This document shows, piece after piece, positions 1 to 6,163 of a DNA stretch of 6,163 bases; positions within the stretch are counted from its first letter, which is position 1, and every line of letters begins with the position of its first letter. Where the stretch lies: assembly GCA_030748365.1 (NCBI GenBank), contig JASMME010000088.1, forward strand, positions 1 through 6,163, written 5' to 3'. The notes under the pieces were generated by a model. That model worked only from the letters and a program-made list of their open reading frames with translations. It did no database searches and had not been told where the DNA came from. Position numbers and translations under genes: made by a program. Source of the stretch: Lutibacter sp. (GTDB taxonomy: Bacteria > Bacteroidota > Bacteroidia > Flavobacteriales > Flavobacteriaceae).

Positions 1-1205
1 CAGCTGCGGCCCTGCTGGACACCGTTCAAGCCTATACTTTTGACTATTTTTGGACGGGGGCACACCAGGCTTCTGGTATGGCCTTGGAAAGGTCTAACGG
101 AGGGGGGAAGATCGTCACATCGGGGGGGACAGGTTTTGGCGTTATGACCATGATTGTGGCTGTCGAAAGGGGTTTTATCACTCGGGAAGCGGCTGTGGAA
201 CGCCTTTTAAAGATTACTGATTTCTTACTTTCTAGTGAGCGTTTTCACGGAGCCTTTGCCCATTGGTACAATGGTGATACCGGAAAGGTGGTTAATTTTA
301 GTGCCCAAGATGATGGGGGAGACCTGGTGGAAACCGCCTTTATGATCCAGGGCTTACTTACGGTAAGACAGTATTTTTCTCTAAATAATGAATCTGAGTC
401 CTTGCTTCGAGAAAGGATTCGTCAACTTTGGGAAGGGGTCGATTGGAATTGGTATATACAGGAAGGAAAAAATTACCTGACCTGGCACTGGTCAGCCAAT
501 CACGGCTTTGCTATAGACCTGCCCATAGCTGGTTATCACGAGGGTTTGATCGTCTATATACTCGCAGCTTCCTCTCCGACACATCCTATTGATGTCAGTA
601 CCTACCACGAGGGCTGGGCGAGAAACGGGGCATTGGTCAACGGAAACAGCTATTTTGGTTTTCAACTACCCTTGGGGGTACCTTATGGAGGCCCCCTGTT
701 TTTTACGCATTATTCATTCCTGGGTTTAAATCCCACAAACCTACAAGACACCTACGCAAATTACTGGGAGCAAAACCTCGCGCACGTTCAGATTAACCGG
801 GCCCACTGTATAGAAAACCCTCACAATTACCCCGGATACGGTCCGCGTATATGGGGGCTTACGGCAAGTGACAGCACCCAGGGCTATGCTGCACACAGTC
901 CAAGCAATGACCTGGGGGTCATTTCACCCACCGCGGCCCTTTCCTCATTTCCCTATACGCCTGAGTATGCGATGGAATTTTTAAGATATCTCTATGAGCA
1001 CCGCAAGGAAGACCTCTTTGGTCCGTATGGATTCTACGATGCCTTTAGCGATGCCAATCACTGGGTAGCCCCTAGCTATCTGGCCATCGATCAAGGGCCT
1101 ATTGTTCTTATGATAGAAAATTACCGGACGGGCTTATTATGGAATCTCTTTATGAGTAGTCCTGAAATTCAACAGGGCCTAGACAAGCTACAGTTTAGCT
1201 ATTGA
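1..1205 (+). CDS. Glycoamylase/GH144-like glycoside hydrolase, N-terminus cut by window edge
   Basis: The frame is open from base 3, so the gene enters from the left. The Met at base 78 is internal, because the 25 residues before it (including FDYFW and the lead-in to ALERSNGG) already match the family. Visible are 400 residues, an (alpha/alpha)-barrel-type protein of the Pfam glycoamylase family. Landmarks by visible residue are ERSNGG (29-34), TSGGTGFG (39-46), DGGDLVETAF (104-113), GYHEGLIVYILAASSPTHP (177-195), YGGPLFFTHYSFLG (228-241), INRAHCIENP (264-273), WGLTASD (284-290), TPTAALSS-like (308-315), YGFYDAF (342-348) and SYLAIDQGPI to LLWNLFMS (358-385). From family knowledge, such proteins hydrolyse beta-glucans; characterised GH144 members cut beta-1,2-glucan. 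Exact substrate is not readable here. These enzymes are usually exported, but any signal peptide lies outside the window. The C-terminus is complete (TGA 1203-1205). No SusC/D genes are visible beside it. Family call is confident, substrate is not. Confidence 0.9.
   Translation, partial: AAALLDTVQAYTFDYFWTGAHQASGMALERSNGGGKIVTSGGTGFGVMTMIVAVERGFITREAAVERLLKITDFLLSSERFHGAFAHWYNGDTGKVVNFSAQDDGGDLVETAFMIQGLLTVRQYFSLNNESESLLRERIRQLWEGVDWNWYIQEGKNYLTWHWSANHGFAIDLPIAGYHEGLIVYILAASSPTHPIDVSTYHEGWARNGALVNGNSYFGFQLPLGVPYGGPLFFTHYSFLGLNPTNLQDTYANYWEQNLAHVQINRAHCIENPHNYPGYGPRIWGLTASDSTQGYAAHSPSNDLGVISPTAALSSFPYTPEYAMEFLRYLYEHRKEDLFGPYGFYDAFSDANHWVAPSYLAIDQGPIVLMIENYRTGLLWNLFMSSPEIQQGLDKLQFSY
102..128 (+). 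repeat. Two closely spaced poly-G tracts (G6 and G7)
   Basis: A G6 run (102-107) and a G7 run (122-128) lie 14 bases apart inside the glycoside hydrolase gene. They encode the Gly-rich stretches of the conserved segments SNGGGK and TSGGTGFG. The reading frame is intact through both. Such runs are prone to slippage and to sequencing indels, but here Gly codons in a conserved motif explain them. Confidence 0.85.
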
Positions 1206-1276
1206 ACCGTTTATTAGACAAGGCAGCACTTCACTATACAGGAGTATATTGTAGATAACTTTTATTGCCCAACTGA

Positions 1277-3640
1277 ATGGGGAATGGTATTTTTGGGAAT
1301 CAAAATCCAAGTGTGAAAAATTATTTAGACAATCTCAACGAATCACAGCGGGCTGCTGTTACCCACCAGGAGGGACCGATGATCATCATTGCCGGTGCAG
1401 GTTCAGGAAAGACCCGGGTGCTGACCTATCGGATCGCCCATTTGATGGCGCAAGGAATAGACCCTTTTAACATTTTAGCCCTGACCTTTACCAACAAGGC
1501 CGCCCGTGAGATGAAAAACCGTATTGCCACTGTGGCTGGTCCGGAGGCATCCAATCTTTGGATGGGTACCTTTCACTCCGTTTTTGCCAGGATATTAAGG
1601 GCAGAGGCCGATAAACTGGGTTTTCCGTCCAGTTTTACCATTTACGACACACAGGATGCCCAACGCCTGATCGCTGCAATTATCAAGGAAAGGCAATTGG
1701 ACAAAGAAGTGTATAAGACCAAACAGGTTTTGAACAGGATCTCTTCCTTTAAGAACAGTCTGATAACCGTCAGGGCCTATCAAAACAATCCAGAGCTTAT
1801 ACAGGCAGATCGGATGGCAAAACGTCCCAAAATGGGTGAGATCTACGCCGAATATGTAAACCGATGCTTTAAGGCTGGTGCCATGGATTTCGACGACCTG
1901 TTATTGCGTACCAATGAATTGTTGACCCGTTTTCCAGCGGTATTGTACAAATACCAGGACCGTTTCCGCTATATACTGGTCGATGAGTACCAGGATACCA
2001 ACCATTCCCAATACCTGATCGTACGGGCGCTGGCCGACCGCTTTCAAAACATCTGTGTGGTAGGGGATGATTCCCAAAGTATCTACGGTTTTAGAGGGGC
2101 CAATATTCAGAACATCTTGCATTTTCAGCGAGACTATGACCAGGCAGCCATCTTTAAGCTGGAACAGAATTACCGTTCTACTGGCAATATCGTCCGCGCG
2201 GCCAACAGCATCATTTCAAGAAATGAGACCAAGCTCGACAAGGAAGTATGGACACAGAATGCCGCAGGAGGAAAGATCAAGATCATGCGCACCTATACGG
2301 AGGCGGATGAGGGGCGTTTTCTGGCCAACTCTATTTTTGATAACCGGATGAATCAGCAAATAAAGTACAGCGATTTTGCGGTGCTGTATCGTACCAATGC
2401 CCAATCGAGGGCCATAGAAGATGCCCTGCGCAAGAAAAACATCCAATACAAAATTTACGGGGGCCTGTCCTTCTATCAGCGCAAAGAGATCAAAGACATC
2501 CTCGCCTACCTGCGTTTACTGATCAATCCACAGGATGAAGAAGCATTTAAGCGGGTCATAAATTACCCCATGCGCGGTATTGGTGCTACCACCTTAGACA
2601 AACTTTTTGTTGCGGCCAACCACTATCAAAAGCCTGTTTTTGACCTGATATCTTCCCTGGATGAGATCGATATAAAGCTCAATGCGGGCACCCGGACTAA
2701 AATCACTGACTTTGTTACCATGATACGTCATTTTCAAATAGTCGCTTCTGAAAAGAATGCCTTTGAAGTGGCGGAACTCGTGGTTAAAAAGACCCGTATC
2801 CTGGCCGATTTGGAAAAAGACGGCACTCCGGAAAGTGTGAGTAGGGTAGAAAATGTACAGGAGTTGCTTAATGGGATCAAGGATTTTATTGAGGTACAGA
2901 CTACCAAAGACCGGGAGGCCTCTTTGGCCGTCTTTTTAGAAGATGTAGCCCTGGCTACTGATTTTGATCTTGAAAAGGAAGACAGCAGCCCCCGGGTATC
3001 ACTGATGACCATACACCTGGCAAAAGGACTCGAATTTCCCTATGTATATATCGTAGGGCTGGAAGAAAACTTGTTCCCTTCGGCCATGAGCATGAATACG
3101 CGGAGTGAGCTGGAAGAAGAGAGGCGTTTGTTTTATGTAGCCCTTACCAGGGCGGAGAAGCAGGCCTATCTAAGCCACGCACAAACCCGCTATCGGTGGG
3201 GAAAACTGATTGACTGTGAGCCGAGCAGGTTCCTTGAAGAGATCGATGAACAATACACTGAGCACTTGTCACCCGCCAGGCAACCTGCCCAGGGCAATCA
3301 ATTCGTTGACAAGTCGCTATTTTCCCAAACCCCCCCTGATAAAATTCGCTTTAAAAAGCCCCTTCGACGTGGTCCTGAAAAGAAAGCCAGCCCGCCAAAA
3401 AAGCCGCCATTCGTGCCGCCGCGAAACCTAACCCGGGTTTCACAAGCCAGTGGAACTTCGGACCAGCTTCTGGATAGCAACCTGTCTGTTGGTATGGCCG
3501 TCTCGCATCGAAAATTTGGACGCGGTCGGGTACTTAGTATAACAGGCAGTGCGGCCAACCGTAAAGCAGAGATTGAATTCAACACCGTCGGTGTTAAAAA
3601 GTTACTGCTACAATTTGCCAAACTTACCATTATAGGCTGA
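1277..3640 (+). CDS. uvrD: UvrD/PcrA-type superfamily 1A ATP-dependent 3'-5' DNA helicase
   Basis: A complete 787-residue SF1A helicase that unwinds DNA using ATP in the cytoplasm; the family acts in excision and mismatch repair, replication restart and removal of stalled RNA polymerase. Visible motifs are Q-motif LNESQRAAV (20-28), Walker A AGAGSGKTR (39-47, Lys45), Ia LALTFTNKAAREMK (67-80), Ib GTFHSVFARIL (97-107), II VDEYQD (235-240), III VVGDDSQSIYGFRGA (261-275), IV LEQNYRST (295-302), V TIHLAKGLEFPYV (578-590) and VI EEERRLFYVALTRA (613-626). A Pro/Lys-rich linker (about 685-716) leads to a Tudor-like C-terminal domain (about 738-787, VGMAVSHRKFGRGRV), known in PcrA/UvrD to bind RNA polymerase. 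The ATG at 1277 directly follows an in-frame TGA, so no earlier start exists. A GTG at 1313 gives an N-terminus (VKNYLDNLNESQ) closer to usual homologues and may be the true start. uvrD versus pcrA naming is arbitrary here; Rep is less likely given the tail. Confidence 0.95.
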   Translation: MGNGIFGNQNPSVKNYLDNLNESQRAAVTHQEGPMIIIAGAGSGKTRVLTYRIAHLMAQGIDPFNILALTFTNKAAREMKNRIATVAGPEASNLWMGTFHSVFARILRAEADKLGFPSSFTIYDTQDAQRLIAAIIKERQLDKEVYKTKQVLNRISSFKNSLITVRAYQNNPELIQADRMAKRPKMGEIYAEYVNRCFKAGAMDFDDLLLRTNELLTRFPAVLYKYQDRFRYILVDEYQDTNHSQYLIVRALADRFQNICVVGDDSQSIYGFRGANIQNILHFQRDYDQAAIFKLEQNYRSTGNIVRAANSIISRNETKLDKEVWTQNAAGGKIKIMRTYTEADEGRFLANSIFDNRMNQQIKYSDFAVLYRTNAQSRAIEDALRKKNIQYKIYGGLSFYQRKEIKDILAYLRLLINPQDEEAFKRVINYPMRGIGATTLDKLFVAANHYQKPVFDLISSLDEIDIKLNAGTRTKITDFVTMIRHFQIVASEKNAFEVAELVVKKTRILADLEKDGTPESVSRVENVQELLNGIKDFIEVQTTKDREASLAVFLEDVALATDFDLEKEDSSPRVSLMTIHLAKGLEFPYVYIVGLEENLFPSAMSMNTRSELEEERRLFYVALTRAEKQAYLSHAQTRYRWGKLIDCEPSRFLEEIDEQYTEHLSPARQPAQGNQFVDKSLFSQTPPDKIRFKKPLRRGPEKKASPPKKPPFVPPRNLTRVSQASGTSDQLLDSNLSVGMAVSHRKFGRGRVLSITGSAANRKAEIEFNTVGVKKLLLQFAKLTIIG
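3330..3336 (+). repeat. Poly-C (C7) tract in the helicase linker
   Basis: Seven consecutive C bases encode part of Thr-Pro-Pro at helicase residues 685-687, at the beginning of the Pro/Lys-rich linker between motor and Tudor-like domain. One extra C would bring the TGA at 3337-3339 (present numbering) into frame at once. One missing C would shift reading to a stop at 3429-3431. Either way the motor would be kept and the C-terminal domain lost. The tract itself is certain; a switching role is speculative. Confidence 0.85.
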
Positions 3641-3647
3641 AAACGCA

Positions 3648-3677
3648 TTGTAAAACCAAAATTTAAATCGTAATTTG
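3648..3677 (+). promoter_or_regulatory. Candidate Bacteroidota-type promoter for the DUF4290-murA unit
   Basis: In the 68-bp gap after the helicase there is a TTG at 3648-3650, then 20 bases, then TAATTTG at 3671-3677. The known Bacteroidota housekeeping consensus is a -33 TTG(TG) and a -7 TAnnTTTG about 19-21 bases apart, so spacing fits and the -7 box is one T short. Transcription would begin around 3680-3686, leaving a short A-rich leader of roughly 25 bases before the ATG at 3709. No Shine-Dalgarno sequence is seen, which is normal for this phylum. Confidence 0.45.
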
Positions 3678-3708
3678 CACCGTTAACAAGATAGGTAACA
3701 AAACAACT

Positions 3709-4347
3709 ATGGACTATAGCTTAGAATACAATTCAGAAAGAACCACATTGATTATCCCAGAATACGGACGTCATATCCAAAAACTGGTAAATCACTGCCT
3801 TCAACTCCCAACGCCTGAGGAGCGCAATATCATGGCCAGGGCCATTGTAGATGTCATGGGCAACCTGCAACCCCACCTACGAGACGTTCCAGACTTTAAA
3901 CACAAGCTTTGGGATCAGTTGTTTATCATGTCAGATTTTAAATTGGACGTAGATTCGCCCTATGAAAAGCCTGAACGTACTGAGCTAGAGGCCAAACCAG
4001 AACCCTTGGAATATCCAAAACTAGCCTCTAAGTATCGTTTTTACGGACACAATATACAGACGATGATCGATACCGCCCTGACCTGGGAAGCGGGGGAGGC
4101 GAGGGAGGCACTCTATGTGGTCATTGCCAACCATATGAAGAAATGTTATTTGAACTGGAACAAGGATACCGTGGATGATGCGGTTATTTTTGAACACCTG
4201 CTCGAATTGTCAAATGGACAGATCGACCTCCAAAATACTGATGAAACCCTTTCAGAGTTCAAAGAACTCATGAAAAAACGCAAGAACAAACCCAGTGGAA
4301 AACCCAGTGGCAAACAAAAATCTAACAAGAAAAAACAACACAAATAA
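3709..4347 (+). CDS. DUF4290 family protein of unknown function
   Basis: A 212-residue protein recognised as DUF4290, a Bacteroidota family without an assigned function. It begins with the characteristic DYSLEYNSER and LIIPEYGRHIQKLV (residues 2-27). Two mainly helical blocks follow (about 16-77 and 104-170; PTPEERNIMARAIVDVMG and the YGHNIQTMIDTAL to NHMKKCYLNWNK stretch), joined by a Pro/Glu-rich acidic linker (about 80-105, EKPERTELEAKPEP). From about 185 on, the C-terminus is strongly basic and probably disordered, with a doubled KPSG and ending in KSNKKKQHK. There is no signal peptide or membrane segment, so it should be cytoplasmic. The basic tail could bind nucleic acid or another acidic partner, which is inference. 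The start follows an A-rich leader, and the candidate promoter is 32-61 bases upstream. murA starts 5 bases after the stop, so the two are probably co-transcribed and translationally coupled. Confidence 0.88.
   Translation: MDYSLEYNSERTTLIIPEYGRHIQKLVNHCLQLPTPEERNIMARAIVDVMGNLQPHLRDVPDFKHKLWDQLFIMSDFKLDVDSPYEKPERTELEAKPEPLEYPKLASKYRFYGHNIQTMIDTALTWEAGEAREALYVVIANHMKKCYLNWNKDTVDDAVIFEHLLELSNGQIDLQNTDETLSEFKELMKKRKNKPSGKPSGKQKSNKKKQHK
4288..4311 (+). repeat. 12-bp tandem duplication in the DUF4290 tail
   Basis: The unit AAACCCAGTGGA (4288-4299) is followed directly by AAACCCAGTGGC (4300-4311), differing only in the last base. It encodes KPSG twice (residues 194-201) within the basic disordered tail. 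This is a typical small in-frame duplication in a low-complexity region. Confidence 0.85.
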
Positions 4348-4352
4348 GCAAC

Positions 4353-5660
4353 ATGTCTACATTTGTCATTGAAGGTGGCCATCGGTTGGCCGGTACCGTT
4401 ACACCCCAGGGAGCCAAAAACGAAGCGCTTCAGGTAATTTGTGCAGTTTTACTGACCGATAAGGAAGTGGTGATTGAGAATATTCCCGATATCCGCGATG
4501 TCAACAAACTGATTGACATTCTTCAGGATCTGGGGGTAAAGACCAGCCGTTTGGCAGCAGACACCTATCGTTTTCAGGCAGATGAGCTAGACCTCGACTA
4601 CCTGGAATCTGAGGCCTTTAAAAAGGATGGAAGTTCACTGCGCGGATCCATCATGAGTGTAGGCCCCTTACTGGCGCGCTTTGGCAAAGGCTATATACCC
4701 CGTCCTGGTGGTGACAAAATAGGCCGTAGACGGCTCGATACCCATTTTGAAGGCTTTATCAAACTGGGGGCGGAATTTAGATACAACAAAGACGAACAAT
4801 TTTACGGTGTGGAAGCCGAGACCCTTAAGGGAACCGATATGTTGCTCGAAGAAGCCTCGGTTACCGGTACGGCCAACATCATTATGGCTGCCGTGCTGGC
4901 CCAAGGAACCACCACCATTTACAATGCGGCCTGCGAACCCTATATTCAGCAATTGTGTAAAATGCTAAACCAGATGGGCGCCCGTATCAGCGGCCTTGGC
5001 TCTAACCTGCTTACCATTGAGGGGGTAACTTCGCTACAGGGCTGTAAGCACCGTATATTGCCTGACATGATAGAAATCGGTAGCTGGATAGGAATGGCTG
5101 CCATGACCAAATCATCCCTGACCATCAAAGATGTCAGCTGGCCAGACCTCGGAATTATCCCCGCCGTTTTTAGAAAACTCGGTATTCGATTGGAGCGCAA
5201 GGGAGCAGATATTTATGTACCCGCCCAGGACAGCTATGAAATTCAATCTTATATTGACGGGTCTATCCTGACCATCTCAGACGCACCCTGGCCCGGTTTT
5301 ACCCCCGACCTACTCAGTATTGTACTGGTGGTAGCTACCCAGGCCAAAGGCAGTGTGTTGATCCATCAAAAAATGTTTGAAAGCCGTTTGTTCTTTGTAG
5401 ATAAACTCATCGATATGGGGGCCAAGGTCATCTTGTGCGACCCACACCGGGCCACGGTAATCGGAATGGACCACCAGTCTAGTTTAAAAGCGACGACCAT
5501 GAGTTCGCCTGATATACGTGCGGGTATTTCCCTACTAATTGCAGCCTTGTCTGCCCAAGGGACCAGCACCATTCACAATATCGATCAGATTGATCGGGGT
5601 TACCAGTATATAGACCAGCGCTTGCAGGCGATTGGTGCAAAAATCACCCGCATCAACTAA
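4353..5660 (+). CDS. murA: UDP-N-acetylglucosamine 1-carboxyvinyltransferase (MurA), Asp-loop form
   Basis: This cytoplasmic enzyme transfers enolpyruvate from phosphoenolpyruvate to UDP-GlcNAc, the first committed step of peptidoglycan synthesis. The 435 residues form the two-domain EPSP-synthase-like fold; E. coli MurA has 419. Matched by eye to E. coli, Lys22-Asn23 lie in QGAKNEAL, Arg97 (E. coli Arg91) in SLRGSI, Arg126 (Arg120) in the catalytic loop, Asp319 (Asp305, proposed base) in PGFTPDLL, Arg389 (Arg371) in DIRAG and Arg415 (Arg397) in IDRGY. The loop reads PGGDKIGRRR, so the fosfomycin-reactive Cys115 is replaced by Asp121. Asp at this place is known from Mycobacterium tuberculosis and Chlamydia enzymes, which stay active and are not alkylated by fosfomycin. 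Start ATG 4353 is 5 bases after the DUF4290 stop, with no Shine-Dalgarno but an A-rich run upstream. All other key residues are present, so it should be functional. MurA is favoured over AroA by the loop and the C-terminal IDRGY motif. Confidence 0.96.
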   Translation: MSTFVIEGGHRLAGTVTPQGAKNEALQVICAVLLTDKEVVIENIPDIRDVNKLIDILQDLGVKTSRLAADTYRFQADELDLDYLESEAFKKDGSSLRGSIMSVGPLLARFGKGYIPRPGGDKIGRRRLDTHFEGFIKLGAEFRYNKDEQFYGVEAETLKGTDMLLEEASVTGTANIIMAAVLAQGTTTIYNAACEPYIQQLCKMLNQMGARISGLGSNLLTIEGVTSLQGCKHRILPDMIEIGSWIGMAAMTKSSLTIKDVSWPDLGIIPAVFRKLGIRLERKGADIYVPAQDSYEIQSYIDGSILTISDAPWPGFTPDLLSIVLVVATQAKGSVLIHQKMFESRLFFVDKLIDMGAKVILCDPHRATVIGMDHQSSLKATTMSSPDIRAGISLLIAALSAQGTSTIHNIDQIDRGYQYIDQRLQAIGAKITRIN

Positions 5661-5695
5661 TTGCGCTCCAGCTTGCTGAGAAAACAGGAAAAATA

Positions 5696-6163
5696 CTAGT
5701 CTTCCCGCAGGCTATAGGAGACACTAAAAATCAGCTGACTCGGTCTGGAATCCAGGGTAAATTGGTGGTTGGTTTGGCTGTCTATAAAGGATGCTTCATT
5801 GGCCTTTAAACCCCTTTCATAGCGAACATCCAGGCTTAACTTTCCAAGACTGGCGGAAGCCCCGAGGTTGATACCCAGGGTAGTCCGGTCACTAACATCT
5901 CCCAAATTGACCCCTTTTATATCATTCTTGATGATGTATTGAAAGGCAGGGCCTACAAACACATCCACCGGTCCAATGGCCTTAAAACCAATAAGTAAAG
6001 GCAGGTCAATCTTTGACAAACGATAATCTACACGTTTTGTGTTTAGGCTGTATTCACTGGTGGTTTTGGTATAGAGCACTTCTGGGCGAACATACAGGAT
6101 TCCCAGGTCAAGTTTTCCGTAAAACCCAACGGTAAAACCAGATTTACCATCACCTTTGCTCTC
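5696..6163 (-). CDS. PorT-like outer-membrane beta-barrel protein, N-terminus cut by window edge
   Basis: The minus-strand frame is open to the right edge, so the gene enters from there. The GTG at 6077-6079 is an internal Val, not a start: 28 in-frame residues precede it and continue the barrel pattern. Visible are 155 residues with about seven alternating amphipathic strands, such as FTVGFYGKLDLG (10-21), LYVRPEVLYTKT (23-34), KIDLPLLIGFKA (51-62), VDVFVGPAFQYII (66-78), TLGINLGASASLG (95-107), LSLDVRYERGL (109-119) and QLIFSVSYSL (143-152). The RPEVLY, DLPLLIGF and GPAF signatures fit the small outer-membrane barrel family of Bacteroidota (OMP_b-brl/PorT-like). Such proteins carry a signal peptide, here outside the window, and sit in the outer membrane; PorT itself serves type IX secretion, but most relatives have no known role. 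It converges on murA with 35 bases between stops and shares no operon with it. Family call fairly sure, function unknown. Confidence 0.8.
   Translation of the reverse strand, partial: ESKGDGKSGFTVGFYGKLDLGILYVRPEVLYTKTTSEYSLNTKRVDYRLSKIDLPLLIGFKAIGPVDVFVGPAFQYIIKNDIKGVNLGDVSDRTTLGINLGASASLGKLSLDVRYERGLKANEASFIDSQTNHQFTLDSRPSQLIFSVSYSLRED

Noticed and set aside
102..128. Poly-G runs as a phase-variation switch or G-quadruplex
   Set aside because: The runs encode Gly codons in a conserved motif, the frame is intact, and only two long G tracts are present, too few for a clear quadruplex.
1245..1263. Promoter-like boxes TATATTG (1245-1251) and TAACTTTT (1256-1263) before the helicase
   Set aside because: Each resembles the -7 box, but neither has a TTG at the expected 19-21 bases upstream. 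A promoter may exist in this 71-bp gap, but I cannot place it.
3298..3648. A 116-codon minus-strand reading frame opposite the helicase C-terminus
   Set aside because: It lies wholly antisense to the linker and Tudor-like domain, is rich in Arg/Ser as expected for the reverse of such sequence, and resembles no family I know.
4668..4952. Reading frames of 70-94 codons on both strands inside murA
   Set aside because: The murA frame is conserved throughout with all catalytic motifs; the other frames have shadow-like composition and no recognisable motif.
5667..5681. Possible terminator hairpin CTCCAGC-TT-GCTGAG after murA
   Set aside because: The stem needs a bulge, the loop is only 2 bases unless a pair is opened, and no T-run follows on either strand.
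1..6163. A new defence, mobile or CRISPR-like system
   Set aside because: All genes belong to recognisable families, gaps are under 75 bp, and I saw no spaced repeats, integrase, transposase, toxin-antitoxin pair or RNA gene.

Overview
This 6.2 kb window most likely comes from the chromosome of a Bacteroidota member, probably class Flavobacteriia. The evidence is a DUF4290 protein directly upstream of murA (both of a Bacteroidota type), a MurA with Asp in place of the usual loop Cys, a PorT-like outer-membrane beta-barrel protein, AT-rich leaders without Shine-Dalgarno sequences, and a TTG-N20-TAnnTTG promoter-like arrangement. I cannot fix genus or species from the sequence.

Layout, left to right. 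The window opens inside a plus-strand glycoside hydrolase of the glycoamylase/GH144-like family (1-1205), which lacks its N-terminus. After 71 bp comes a complete UvrD/PcrA-type superfamily 1A DNA helicase (1277-3640). It has all the helicase motifs, a Pro/Lys-rich linker and a C-terminal Tudor-like domain. A 68-bp gap with a plausible promoter leads to a DUF4290 protein of unknown function (3709-4347). Five bases later murA begins (4353-5660), encoding the first committed enzyme of peptidoglycan synthesis. A minus-strand outer-membrane beta-barrel gene (5696-6163) converges on murA with a 35-bp gap and runs off the right edge.

How the genes relate. DUF4290 and murA look like one transcription unit, so the DUF4290 protein may act in or be co-regulated with cell-wall synthesis; this is inference. 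The helicase (DNA repair, transcription conflicts) and the glycoside hydrolase (glucan breakdown) have no evident functional link to that pair. No gap exceeds 75 bp, and I see no RNA gene, CRISPR array, insertion sequence or phage remnant.

This is mostly an ordinary housekeeping region. I found no convincing new multi-gene system. The points most worth a second look are the Cys-to-Asp change in MurA (predicted fosfomycin insensitivity), a C7 tract at the hinge between the helicase motor and its Tudor domain, and the tight DUF4290-murA pairing.
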